Below, one piece after another: positions 11,401 to 19,457 of a stretch of DNA of 64,000 nucleotides. The notes beneath the pieces were generated by a model. It saw only the letters and a list, made by a program, of their open reading frames with translations, ran no database searches and was not told the DNA's origin. Every line of letters starts with the position of its first letter. Position 1 is the stretch's first letter. Position numbers and translations under genes: made by a program. Source of the DNA: Beroe forskalii (taxonomy: Eukaryota > Ctenophora > Nuda > Beroida > Beroidae); contig WFMF01000192.1 in NCBI GenBank assembly GCA_011033025.1, positions 266,601-330,600 on the forward strand. The letters run 5' to 3'.

Positions 11401-13975
11401 TAACCTTAACGGTTAATTTTACAATTGCAGTTACTACTGTTTTCACCGACTAAACTTTGATTATCGACCAACCTCTGCCACACTGAAAGCAATCCAACTG
11501 CAATATCCTCCGTTATTCAAGTTATACCCATTCCCCATCTTGAGATCTTAAATTTGAAGGAAACGTCAAAAAATCTCAAAAAGCTACAGCACAGCATTAA
11601 ACAGTAGTAGCGTAATAGAAAGCTCTCGCATAGAACTGATTGTAATCTGCACGTGCACAAAATTGGTTCCCATAGCAACAGCACCAATATGCACCACTTC
11701 GCCTTCGTTTCTCTTGATATTTTCTTGGCAAGCTCAAATTTAAACTGTGCGCCCGCACAGACATAATTCACGTGCTCTTACGAAATTATATATAAGACTA
11801 GCAGGCCCGTTCGGCACTGCTACGCAGTGTCTCGTCCGCAAATTTCGGACCTAAACAGTTCAAATTAATGAAAATCTTTTTACCGCATTGAAAAATCCGA
11901 ATCAGAACCAAAGTTGTTCAGTGGAGTAGCGTATCAAAATCAACAAAGCAAGAAATGAAATTCACTCACTTCTCTTGTTACCATAGCAACGCAAGCACTT
12001 CCCACTATCTGCACGTGCATGCCGACACAAACCCATACACACATCGACACAGTGCCCATACACACGGTTTTCCCATTCTAATCTATGATGCCGACACAAT
12101 GGCCCATACACACGCCGACACAAAATCCACACACACGCCGACACAGTGTCCATACACACGGTTTTCCCATTCTAATCTATGATGCCGACACAATAATCCA
12201 CACACACGCCGACACAAAATCCATACACACTTACCAAATTATAATTAACTAGCAGGCCCGTTGGGCACTGCTATAAAACATCTTGTTCGCAAATTTCGGT
12301 CCTATACAGTTCAAAGTAATGAAAAACTTTTTACCGCATCGAAAAATTCGAATCAGAACCAAAGTTGTTCAGGGAAATAGCGAAACAAAATCCGTAAAGC
12401 AAGAAATGAAATTTACACACTATACTTGTAACCATAGCAACGCAAGCATTTCCCACTATCTGCACGTGCATGCCGACACAAACCCATACACACATCGACA
12501 CAGTGCCCATACACACGGTTTTCCCATTCTAATCTATGATGCCGACACAATGGCCCATACACACGCCGACACAAAATCCACACACACGCCGACACAGTGT
12601 CCATACACACGGCTTTCCCATTCTAATCTATGATGCCGACACAATAATCCACACACACGCCGACACAAAATCCATACACACTTACCAAATTATAATTAAA
12701 GAAGATAACTATCATATGGCCGAATCTCATACTCTCTGATAGTATGCTCTGTAAATTGTAATATGACGATAGAAATTAGATACTATTTACTAGAAACTAC
12801 TCAATGAGATGCAGACACAAACAACTTTCCAGCATTCAACGATTGTACAGCTCCATACATTTTTTGATAGATTTTGAAACTACTCAGACCTGTCGCGGTA
12901 GTAGATAGGACCCAAGGCGTGGAATCTTTCTTGACCTGCTGTGTCCTGAGGCAGCGATTCAGTGGGATTTAAACACTTATTAAGGGTACTATCAATAATT
13001 CTACAATTCTAGAAAGTGCCAATATGATTTTTTAGGTATATGGCAAAACTTGACTATTGAGAAATGATGATAGATAACGGTGATGATTAAGCAGTAAAAG
13101 GCACTAGTTTAGGTTCAGCGATATTGCTAATAATTCTAGCAGCTATAAACTTATCAAAAACGAAAGTGTTTCGCTCACCCAAATTGAAAGATGTGCCCGC
13201 TGCCCACCAATGTTGAGCTTTTTGTCTTGATATGAGGCCTGAAATCAATCATATCTAACTTGTCTACGTAATCAGCCAATGCAAAGAGTTTTTATCATTT
13301 AAGTATTACAATGATTTCTCCTCTGAAAAAGCAGTCAATCGCTTTGTTTCAGTGTATTATTATCTTAGCACACTGCACAGGCTCCATTATACTGGTAAAC
13401 AGACACTAAAACACTAACAACACCGCATCGAGCAGTCAACAATTATACATTAAACAATGAGTCATTTCAGGACTGGGTAAGGTATAATACTATCATTCCT
13501 ACTGGTCACACGCAGCATCAAGGTTCCTGGAGTTACTTTAATAATACATCACAAAATAACTTGGTAGCGAAAAGAGGAGTCTCACCAAGTTGAATTTTAA
13601 TGAAATATTGATTGAAATAATAAGGTAAATTGCAGTAAATCCAGGGTATTATCAGGTAATAAAATGTCCGGAGAGCATTATGCATTATAAACCGCATTGC
13701 AACTCGGCTGTGAATTTGTCAATAAATGCAAATATACAAACATACTCTCGAAGCAAACAATTGTAAATTCTACCATATAAGGGTAGATAATAGAATAGTA
13801 TGAACTGTAAGATTAGTACATGTGTGATTGATACACGTATTGTAGATACCTGTAGTGTAGACAGATGGTTGTCATTGAAAGTATTCTGACAATATCTCAA
13901 GACGAGTGATGTCTTGCCCACACATCCCTCACCCAACAAGACCACCTTAAATTGACGGGGTCCACTCGATGTCAT
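5428..13975 (-). CDS. RAB21: RAB21 small GTPase, complete (8 coding exons, copy 1)
   Basis: Ras-superfamily GTPase of early endosomes, known to act in integrin traffic. Coding exons in gene order: 13850-13975, 13179-13238, 12890-12945, 9769-9820, 9375-9438, 9160-9214, 6160-6248, 5428-5561. All have AG/GT borders and compatible phases, giving 211 residues (human about 225). The P-loop is GEGCVGKT in exon 1. DTAGQERF (switch II) opens exon 3, NKID is in exon 6, and the SAK guanine loop (DTSAK) is in exon 7. The protein ends in Gly-Gly-Cys-Cys, a di-cysteine geranylgeranylation site. VKNWVRELRKMLG and LVYDITDEDSF are typical of RAB21. Intron 3 holds three Helitrons, and intron 6 holds an ORF1 with a nested Penelope-like element. 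The start is the first ATG, just before RQFKVVLLGEG. The 5' UTR was not resolved. Confidence 0.92.
6425..8817 (+). pseudogene. LINE ORF1 protein gene, split by a Penelope-like insertion
   Basis: An ORF1 nucleic-acid-binding protein of a non-LTR retrotransposon, in two parts: 6425-6727 and 8158-8817. If the insert is ignored the two halves are in the same frame, about 320 codons, ending at TGA 8815-8817. The N-terminal part is helical and charged, likely a coiled coil (LNQEQIGKQKTLLNLQDELL). The C-terminal part has the RRM-like block KKRTVMVFGLGEG, the RPVKVIL strand and KVYVAPDRSREERQERKNLV, closely paralleling the protein at 29623-30525. The tail is Ser-rich. Apart from the insertion I see no stop or frameshift, so the host element was probably young when hit. 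The LINE family (CR1/L2-like) is inferred from the second copy's 3' tail. Confidence 0.75.
6728..8150 (+). mobile_element. 5'-truncated Penelope-like element (RT C-terminus plus GIY-YIG)
   Basis: Coding from about 6729 to 7923. The reverse-transcriptase part keeps GGPMGSPLT (codons near 6798-6824) and the catalytic box CHFVDDG near 6903. IPFLDVLI and YRKPTHTNLY are typical of Penelope-like RTs. The GIY-YIG nuclease domain follows: IYEISCLDC, YNGQTYRPLLDRMKEHE and a late EQAVIATRKPSMN with its glutamate. Two single-base frameshifts, near 7187 and 7326, cancel, so about 7190-7325 reads in another frame. The N-terminal RT half is missing. AGAGCAG occurs immediately before (6721-6727) and after (8151-8157), a 7-bp target-site duplication. 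Inactive copy. Confidence 0.88.
11003..11797 (-). mobile_element. Non-autonomous Helitron, unit 1 of a head-to-tail triplet
   Basis: Read on the minus strand, the element ends in the hairpin GCAGGCCC-AAC-GGGCCTGC, followed here by the variant end AAG. It is nearly the same as the copy at 51751-52565. No Rep or helicase frame is present. The whole triplet lies between A and T of RAB21 intron 3, and the second copy (near 25750) shows the uninterrupted site attca|taagtatc. Confidence 0.85.
11798..12248 (-). mobile_element. Short Helitron derivative, unit 2
   Basis: Begins on the plus strand with CTAGCAGGCCCG, the reversed 3' terminus, and ends with aattataattaa at the 5' terminus. The middle carries a tandem array of units like ccatacacacgccgacacaa. 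It joins units 1 and 3 directly with no host DNA between them. Confidence 0.8.
12249..12705 (-). mobile_element. Short Helitron derivative, unit 3
   Basis: Very similar to unit 2, including the catacacacgccgacacaa array. On the element's own strand its outer 5' end starts TCTTC directly after a host A, matching the TC start and A|T insertion rule of Helitrons. Confidence 0.8.
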
Positions 13976-14466
13976 GTCACATGCTACTCACACACTCAAC
14001 AGATATTAAATGTTTAAAATGGACATGGTTAAGCAAATGAGTAATTGAAATGAGGTCATTTTAGCGTAGTCAATCACTTAAACAATAATGAAAGTTCTGA
14101 AGCATAAACTTGTTCAATAGTTTAATAAAACTTGCCAATATTATCCGTAATCCTAAAACCAGGAGAAAACGACAGATGTTATCAACTTAACTATCTTAAT
14201 TCCTATATATACACATCATAGATGACAAAATAAATCTATAAACACTACTGAAAATTCATACTGAAATTCTAATAAATAAAAGAGGAGATGGTAAAAGGAA
14301 CTGCAGAGTATGTAGAAAAATTTTGTCACATTCATCTCGCAATATCAATCATGAATTGTGATATTAATGGGATAGGTATTAAAGACAATTGTGGCAATAA
14401 TAATGATAATTAAGCATTTAATAACAAGATAGCATATTAACAAATTATTCAATAAGAATTTAAAAT
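13976..14466. other. Upstream of RAB21; no gene seen
   Basis: AT-rich. It should contain the RAB21 promoter and 5' UTR. I see no convincing TATA box or initiator, and no other coding segment. Confidence 0.4.
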
Positions 14467-14470
14467 TTAA

Positions 14471-15073
14471 AGGACGAGTAAAGCGAAATTTAAGGTATAT
14501 AAAAAATTCATATTATGATAGGTATCATAATTAAAAGCACTTTAGTCAAAGTCCTATGTTTCTATTCACTTCCTACCGCACACTATAGCTAAATCAAAGA
14601 GCAAATCTAGGCGCAAAATATGATGCAGTATGATCCCCAGTATCGAATTACACCCTGAGTTCACTATGTAAACACAGTATATATTGCACTGTTTTTCACG
14701 GTTTTGATTGATTTTTTCACGCTTCGATTACTAATTAGATAGGTTTGTTGGTGTTTATTATTGACTCAGAAAATTGAGAATTCCACTCGACGAAACAAAA
14801 CGGAGTAAAACCACTCATATGGGATGGATAATTATACCAAAACGCAAGATAAATAACATGCAAAGTACATAACATGCAAGGTCGCGTGGATAGAAAGGGG
14901 ACCAGATTTCGACATCAAGTGCATGTATGATAAATATATGGAAGGGAATATCTCGTCTTGTGGGTGTGGTAGAATCTTCGTTTTTCAACGATTAGATCAG
15001 AGAATTGCCCAAGATTCTGTGTACAACGTCTCAGAACGATATTTGAACAAAATTTATTCGCTTTACTCGTCCT
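14471..15073. mobile_element. piggyBac-like MITE (TTAA target duplication)
   Basis: The terminal inverted repeat AGGACGAGTAAAGCGAA is perfect at both ends and flanked by TTAA (14467-14470 and 15074-15077). The 603-bp interior is AT-rich and non-coding. TTAA duplication is the hallmark of piggyBac transposases, so this is probably a non-autonomous derivative. Its right end lies only 62 bp beyond the HMGCL stop codon. Confidence 0.82.
15053..15058 (-). terminator. Candidate poly(A) signal for HMGCL inside the MITE end
   Basis: AATAAA on the minus strand, about 81 bp after the HMGCL stop. It lies just inside the right inverted end of the TTAA-flanked MITE. Confidence 0.4.
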
Positions 15074-15138
15074 TTAAGCATTTAGTTTGAAATTTATCGA
15101 AGTCTCAAAGTAACACTATACAGTATACACTAAGTTTT

Positions 15139-16089
15139 TCAATCCAATTTACAAGCAAGCCCAACTTTAGAGCAATTAGTTTTTTCAAGAAACTCTGAAA
15201 TAAATCTGCCTGTCCTGATAGTCTTCTCCAGGTCCACACCTGTTTCAAATCCACTTCCATGCAACAGGTACAGCAGGTCCTCAGAGGCTACATTACCACT
15301 AGCTCCCCTCGCATAAGGACACCCACCTAAGCCGGCAACACTGCTGTCAAATACTCTTATGTCGTGCTCTAACCCGACATAGATGTTGGCAAGAGCTTGT
15401 CCATATGTGTCATGGGCATGGAGAGCAAGGTTCTGAACTGGAAGAAAGGGGATAATGTCTTTGAGAAGTTTGTCAATCTTTCCTGGTGTACCAACTCCAA
15501 TAGTGTCCCCAAGACTGATCTCATAGCATCCCATTTCTAATAGCTTTTGGGAGACATGTGAAACAGCACCATGCCCCACTTCGCCTTGATATGGACACCC
15601 AGCTACACAAGAAACATAACCTCTCACAGCAATACTGTTATCTTTTGCCAGTTCAAGCAATGGCTTGAAACGGTCAAAGCTTTCATTGATTGAGCAGTTG
15701 ATGTTCTTTTTGCAAAATGCCTCAGAAGCAGCAGTGAATATCCCTACTTCAGTAACACCACATGTTAGAGCAGTTTCAAGCCCTTTCAAGTTTGGTACTA
15801 AAACAGGATAAACTGTGCCTGGATGGTGGGAAATTCTTCCCATCACTTCCTTAGCATCAGCCAGTTGAGGCACCCACTTCGGAGAAACAAAACTAGTTGA
15901 TTCTACTGACTTAAAGCCACATTCTGTGAGTTTATTAATCAACTCTACTTTTATATCAGTTGGAACAACTGTTTTAACATTTTGAAGTCCATCTCGAGGT
16001 CCGACTTCGACAACTTTTACAAAATTTGATGCAAATCTGCATAAAAGGTCTGGGAGGATAGCTGTCAATTTTCTTGTTCTAAGACTCAT
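15139..16089 (-). CDS. HMGCL: Hydroxymethylglutaryl-CoA lyase, uninterrupted
   Basis: Splits HMG-CoA into acetyl-CoA and acetoacetate, the last step of leucine breakdown and ketogenesis, in mitochondria. The frame is 316 codons from the chosen ATG. An upstream in-frame ATG at 16143 would add 18 residues, but starting at MSLRTRKLTA gives a basic, acid-free leader typical of mitochondrial import and close to the family length (human 325). Seen: VEVGPRDGLQN with the catalytic metal-ligand Asp33, LHAHDTYGQ with metal-ligand His224 and His226, GLGGCPYARGASGNVASED with active-site Cys257 and metal-ligand Asn266. All key residues are kept. The C-terminus is CKL followed by one Asp, so the CKL peroxisomal signal of vertebrate HMGCL is not terminal. 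The frame has no introns, unlike nearby SDHB and RAB21, suggesting an old retrocopy or intron loss. Confidence 0.93.
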   Translation of the reverse strand: MSLRTRKLTAILPDLLCRFASNFVKVVEVGPRDGLQNVKTVVPTDIKVELINKLTECGFKSVESTSFVSPKWVPQLADAKEVMGRISHHPGTVYPVLVPNLKGLETALTCGVTEVGIFTAASEAFCKKNINCSINESFDRFKPLLELAKDNSIAVRGYVSCVAGCPYQGEVGHGAVSHVSQKLLEMGCYEISLGDTIGVGTPGKIDKLLKDIIPFLPVQNLALHAHDTYGQALANIYVGLEHDIRVFDSSVAGLGGCPYARGASGNVASEDLLYLLHGSGFETGVDLEKTIRTGRFISEFLEKTNCSKVGLACKLD

Positions 16090-16143
16090 GGTTTGTTCTA
16101 TCTCAACAAATATTTGTCTAAATAAAACATAATTTAAATACAT

Positions 16144-16779
16144 AAATAAAATTTATAGAATGTCGGCTGAAAATGTCAAATGATTATATTTCCAATTTTG
16201 TGTCACTTGTTTCTTGCTTTTTTATAAATATCTTTCCATCTGTTTACTGTTCTAGATTGAAACTACATTGCTGACAACAAATTGAAACTGATTGCAACGA
16301 ATTAATACATTTTAAAAATAAAACAGACAAATATACTACAGTGACCATCAAACAATATATCATAATTATTATACCTATAGTATATGAATACTACCTAATC
16401 CAATGTCTTATCAATAAAGGACAGAGGTGTATGGGTATTGGGTATACTACAAACATAACAAAATACTGCACATGCATATCGTTTTTCTCATTCAATGATT
16501 GACATAAGAGGCGAAACTGTAAATTTTTTTACAAAATCATCATATCAGGATATAATAAAAATCTAAAGATTTCTGGATATACTTTAGCTGTAAGTATAGA
16601 AAGCTGATTAAAACATATGAGCCATTTTGGTCCCTTAAAGATTGAATGGACTTTATTGAAATCGGAGGAAGACCCAATGGGACTTTCATGGTCCATTGAA
16701 TGGACGAAAATATGTCAGTTTTTGTGCCAGAAATTCCATCTCATCACATCACTGCAAATGATATATTCAGAATATATTG
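16144..16779. other. Spacer between HMGCL and the SDR gene
   Basis: AT-rich. It may contain the HMGCL promoter and a last small exon or 3' UTR of the SDR gene. I could not identify either with confidence. Confidence 0.35.
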
Positions 16780-17541
16780 TTACCTTGTGTAAGCCCCACC
16801 ATCCATAGAAATAGTTTCACCTGTAATGTAGGATGCATCATCTGATACTAGAAAGGCAACTGCTCCAGCACAATCATCAGCAGCTCCTAAACGGTTCAAG
16901 GGAATTGACTTCAGGAGTTCTTTCACAGCTCTTTCATTTGAAGTGAAAGCAGCACTAAAATCAGTTTTGATCAATCCAGGAGCAATACAATTCACTCTTA
17001 CATTTGATCTTGCAAGTTCGACAGATAGTCCTTTAGTCAATGAAAGGAGAGCAGCTTTTGTTACAGAATAAGGCATTATGAAGTCTAAAGGTTTGAACCC
17101 AGCAATTGAAGACACAAAGACAATATTACCATTTCCTGAATCTACTAGAAATGGTGTAAACTTTGCAGCTAGGAGAGCACTACATGTAACATTATTATGA
17201 AACAATTTAGTCCACTGTGATTCTTCACAAATATTTATAGGTCCCATGTGAGGATTTGTACCCACATTGCTCACAAGAATATCAAGTTTACCATAGGTTT
17301 TGCTCACATGGTCTAAAAGAGCTTCTCTATCTTCAGATTTTGAAACATTACACACAAGTCCACTAACATTATAACCACTTGATTTGCACTTTTCAATTGC
17401 TTTTTCAACTTTTTCTTCTTTTCTACTACTGATAACTACTTGAGCACCTTCAGATGCCAATCGCTGAGCTATTGCGAATCCAATACCAGCAGTTGAGCCT
17501 GTGACAACAGCCACCTTGTTTACTAATCGTGAGCAGCTCAT
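16780..17541 (-). CDS. DHRS4: DHRS4-like short-chain dehydrogenase/reductase
   Basis: Classical SDR fold, NADP(H)-dependent carbonyl/retinal reductase type. The 253-codon frame has the cofactor motif TGSTAGIG at residues 14-21 and Arg40 after the second strand (SSRK), consistent with NADP. DILVSNVG is at 87-94, the conserved Asn at 116-117, the catalytic Ser at 144-145, and Tyr158-Ser-Val-Thr-Lys162. PGLIKTDFS and SYITGETISMDGG near the end match the DHRS4/DHRS2 branch best. The frame ends Ala-Tyr-Thr-Arg-stop. The last bases ACAAGGTAACA also form a good splice donor (AG|GTAACA), so the real C-terminus, often Ser-Arg-Leu for peroxisomes, may lie on a small further exon. Intronless otherwise. 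Confidence 0.87.
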   Translation of the reverse strand: MSCSRLVNKVAVVTGSTAGIGFAIAQRLASEGAQVVISSRKEEKVEKAIEKCKSSGYNVSGLVCNVSKSEDREALLDHVSKTYGKLDILVSNVGTNPHMGPINICEESQWTKLFHNNVTCSALLAAKFTPFLVDSGNGNIVFVSSIAGFKPLDFIMPYSVTKAALLSLTKGLSVELARSNVRVNCIAPGLIKTDFSAAFTSNERAVKELLKSIPLNRLGAADDCAGAVAFLVSDDASYITGETISMDGGAYTR

Positions 17542-18480
17542 GGATAACTGAACTAATGATATGTCAAGTCAATGACTTAATACTTTTCCTGTGAACAATT
17601 AAAGATATGTTGAACTTGATTGCTTTTAGCATTGACTGAGGGGGACCCTATACATGCCATTACACACTTTTTCGAGCTAGTAGGGCAAAGCCCCTAGATT
17701 TTTTCAGAAACTAAGGGGGGCCAAAATTTACATACTGCCAGAACATCGAGAAGACGGACAAAGGGATGATGTGTGCTGGGGCTGTTGGAGAGTGCAAGCG
17801 GCACAACATCAGAGGGCACCCACCTCTGCTGTCTTGCATTAACATCGCCTGAAACATCGCCCTTTTACCTCACACAAGTTCCATCCCTTCTATAAGTTGC
17901 CTGTTTTTCATTCAACCCCGGATATTGTATATCTGCAGTTTGTTCTTTGAGCTCTTTGGGGTTGATTTGGACGACAGCCAGAGGGAAATGGAGTGCTAAT
18001 ATTTACTGCTCGAGTCTCTCCCCCCCACCATGTCACTTGAGGGTGTTCAGTGTAGTACGTACATTACATACATTGATGATATACCTGCCTACATCTGAGA
18101 AACCTTTCACAGACCTTGGATCTCTCCGTAGTTTACTTTTGAGAACTGTTTAGTTTTGTGTCCAACGTTTTGTTTTGTCTTTGCTGATTTAGACGTTTAT
18201 TATGCATCACATGCATTTTTGATACACATTTTTATTAAGAACCTTGATTTTCAAAGGTTGTTTTATATATTGTAAGATTATAGGCCATCTAGGGTTGCCG
18301 TGAAATGCATTACATACGTTATTATTAACATCTCGTATCAGCAAATCACGAGCCAAGAATACGATCCAATATTCAATTGTCAATGTACCTCTAGAAAAGA
18401 TGATGAGACGTAAAAGATGAAAAAGGCATATCATTTATACTTTACTCACCAAAAATGTTATTAGAACGTGCGTATTAACT
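17542..18480. other. Gene-free stretch upstream of the SDR gene
   Basis: Contains ctagtagggcaaagccccta near 17679, a small stem-loop reminiscent of Helitron ends but without a matching partner. No exon recognised. Confidence 0.4.
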
Positions 18481-18495
18481 GTTTTGAAACTAACT

Positions 18496-18904
18496 TATTG
18501 GCCTTTATTTAACCGGCCCTTAAGGACAAAAATGACTTTGAGATTTTTGTCCAAAGGGCCGGTTAAAAAAAAGGCCAGTTAAAGGGGCCGGTCAAATTAA
18601 AGGCCAGTCAATTTAGGGTCAAATGAAAGTTTTATGATTTGCCTTTATTCTCGTGAACGTCATTATATAACACGATAATGACCTAAATCAGCGTATAAGA
18701 TCGACGGATTTGGGTCTTTTGGTGCAATTTATTAAGTATAAATGGGTTTTAATGGCCATTTTAGAGCAAAAATCCTGGTCTAGTGACCACCAGAAAAATT
18801 TTTTGGTCCAAGGGCCGGCTAAAACTGTTCAAAATTGATTCGATTTTTGTCCATAGGGCCGGTTAAAAAAAGGGCCGGTTAAAAAAAAGGCCGGCTAAAT
18901 AAAG
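18496..18904. mobile_element. MITE-like element with CCTTTATTTARCCGGCC ends
   Basis: The left end ggcctttatttaaccggccc and the reverse complement of the right end share CCTTTATTTA and CCGGCC. Ccggttaaaaaa-type motifs and gatttttgtcca recur internally. It is flanked by the direct repeat gttttgaaactaact (18481-18495 and 18905-18919). At 15 bp this is longer than most DNA-transposon duplications, so the class is open. Confidence 0.6.
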
Positions 18905-18919
18905 GTTTTGAAACTAACT

Positions 18920-19457
18920 GTGTTGAGTGATTGTAAACAGATCAAGTGGTGAATTGAATGATCAAAATGAAAGTATTCGTGTTATAAATCGATAGCAAAA
19001 TATCAGAACAATATCGTAATTAAAGTGAAGAACCTAATAAAAGTATGATTGTTTTTATGATTTGCTGTTGTAGCACAATTGATCTTCATGTACAATTAAT
19101 GACACCGATGTTAGGGGTATTGTAATATGTACTACAAAGAAATGCTCCTATATTGGCTGGAACCCAATGAGTTGATAATTTATTAAGATATTACAAATTT
19201 GGTGTGTCTTATTGTCGTCGTAGTATAGTGGATTCTGAAGCAATGTGTCCGACCATACCAAGAAAATTACTACTCTAAGTTGCTTGGATAAAATCTTCAG
19301 CATGTTCATAACAAATAATTTCCTGTTAGTTAGATACTCTGACGCTTGACCTATGTAGCATTTTCTAGGCATTACATAATCTTGAACCTTTATAACATCA
19401 AATCCTTGCTCCGCATCTAACCCTTCACCTCGACACAGCTTGTAGTGTGTGTCTAGT
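18920..19457. other. Region upstream of SDHB
   Basis: AT-rich; presumably promoter and 5' UTR of SDHB. No clear core promoter motif was found. Confidence 0.35.

Larger units (their letters stand above)
3377..13356 (+). repeat. SDHB/RAB21 segmental duplication, copy 1
   Basis: Colinear and near-identical to 20534-27669 apart from insertions. It covers SDHB intron 3 to its 3' end and RAB21 exons 8 to 2. Copy-specific material here is a LINE ORF1 plus Penelope-like insert at about 6280-9075 and a three-Helitron insert at 11003-12705. The left edge falls inside SDHB intron 3, so exons 1-3 are absent upstream. Confidence 0.93.

Noticed and set aside
17640-17720. Possible Helitron 3' end (ctag next to a small hairpin)
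   Set aside because: No matching 5' end, and the hairpin differs from the family found elsewhere in the window.
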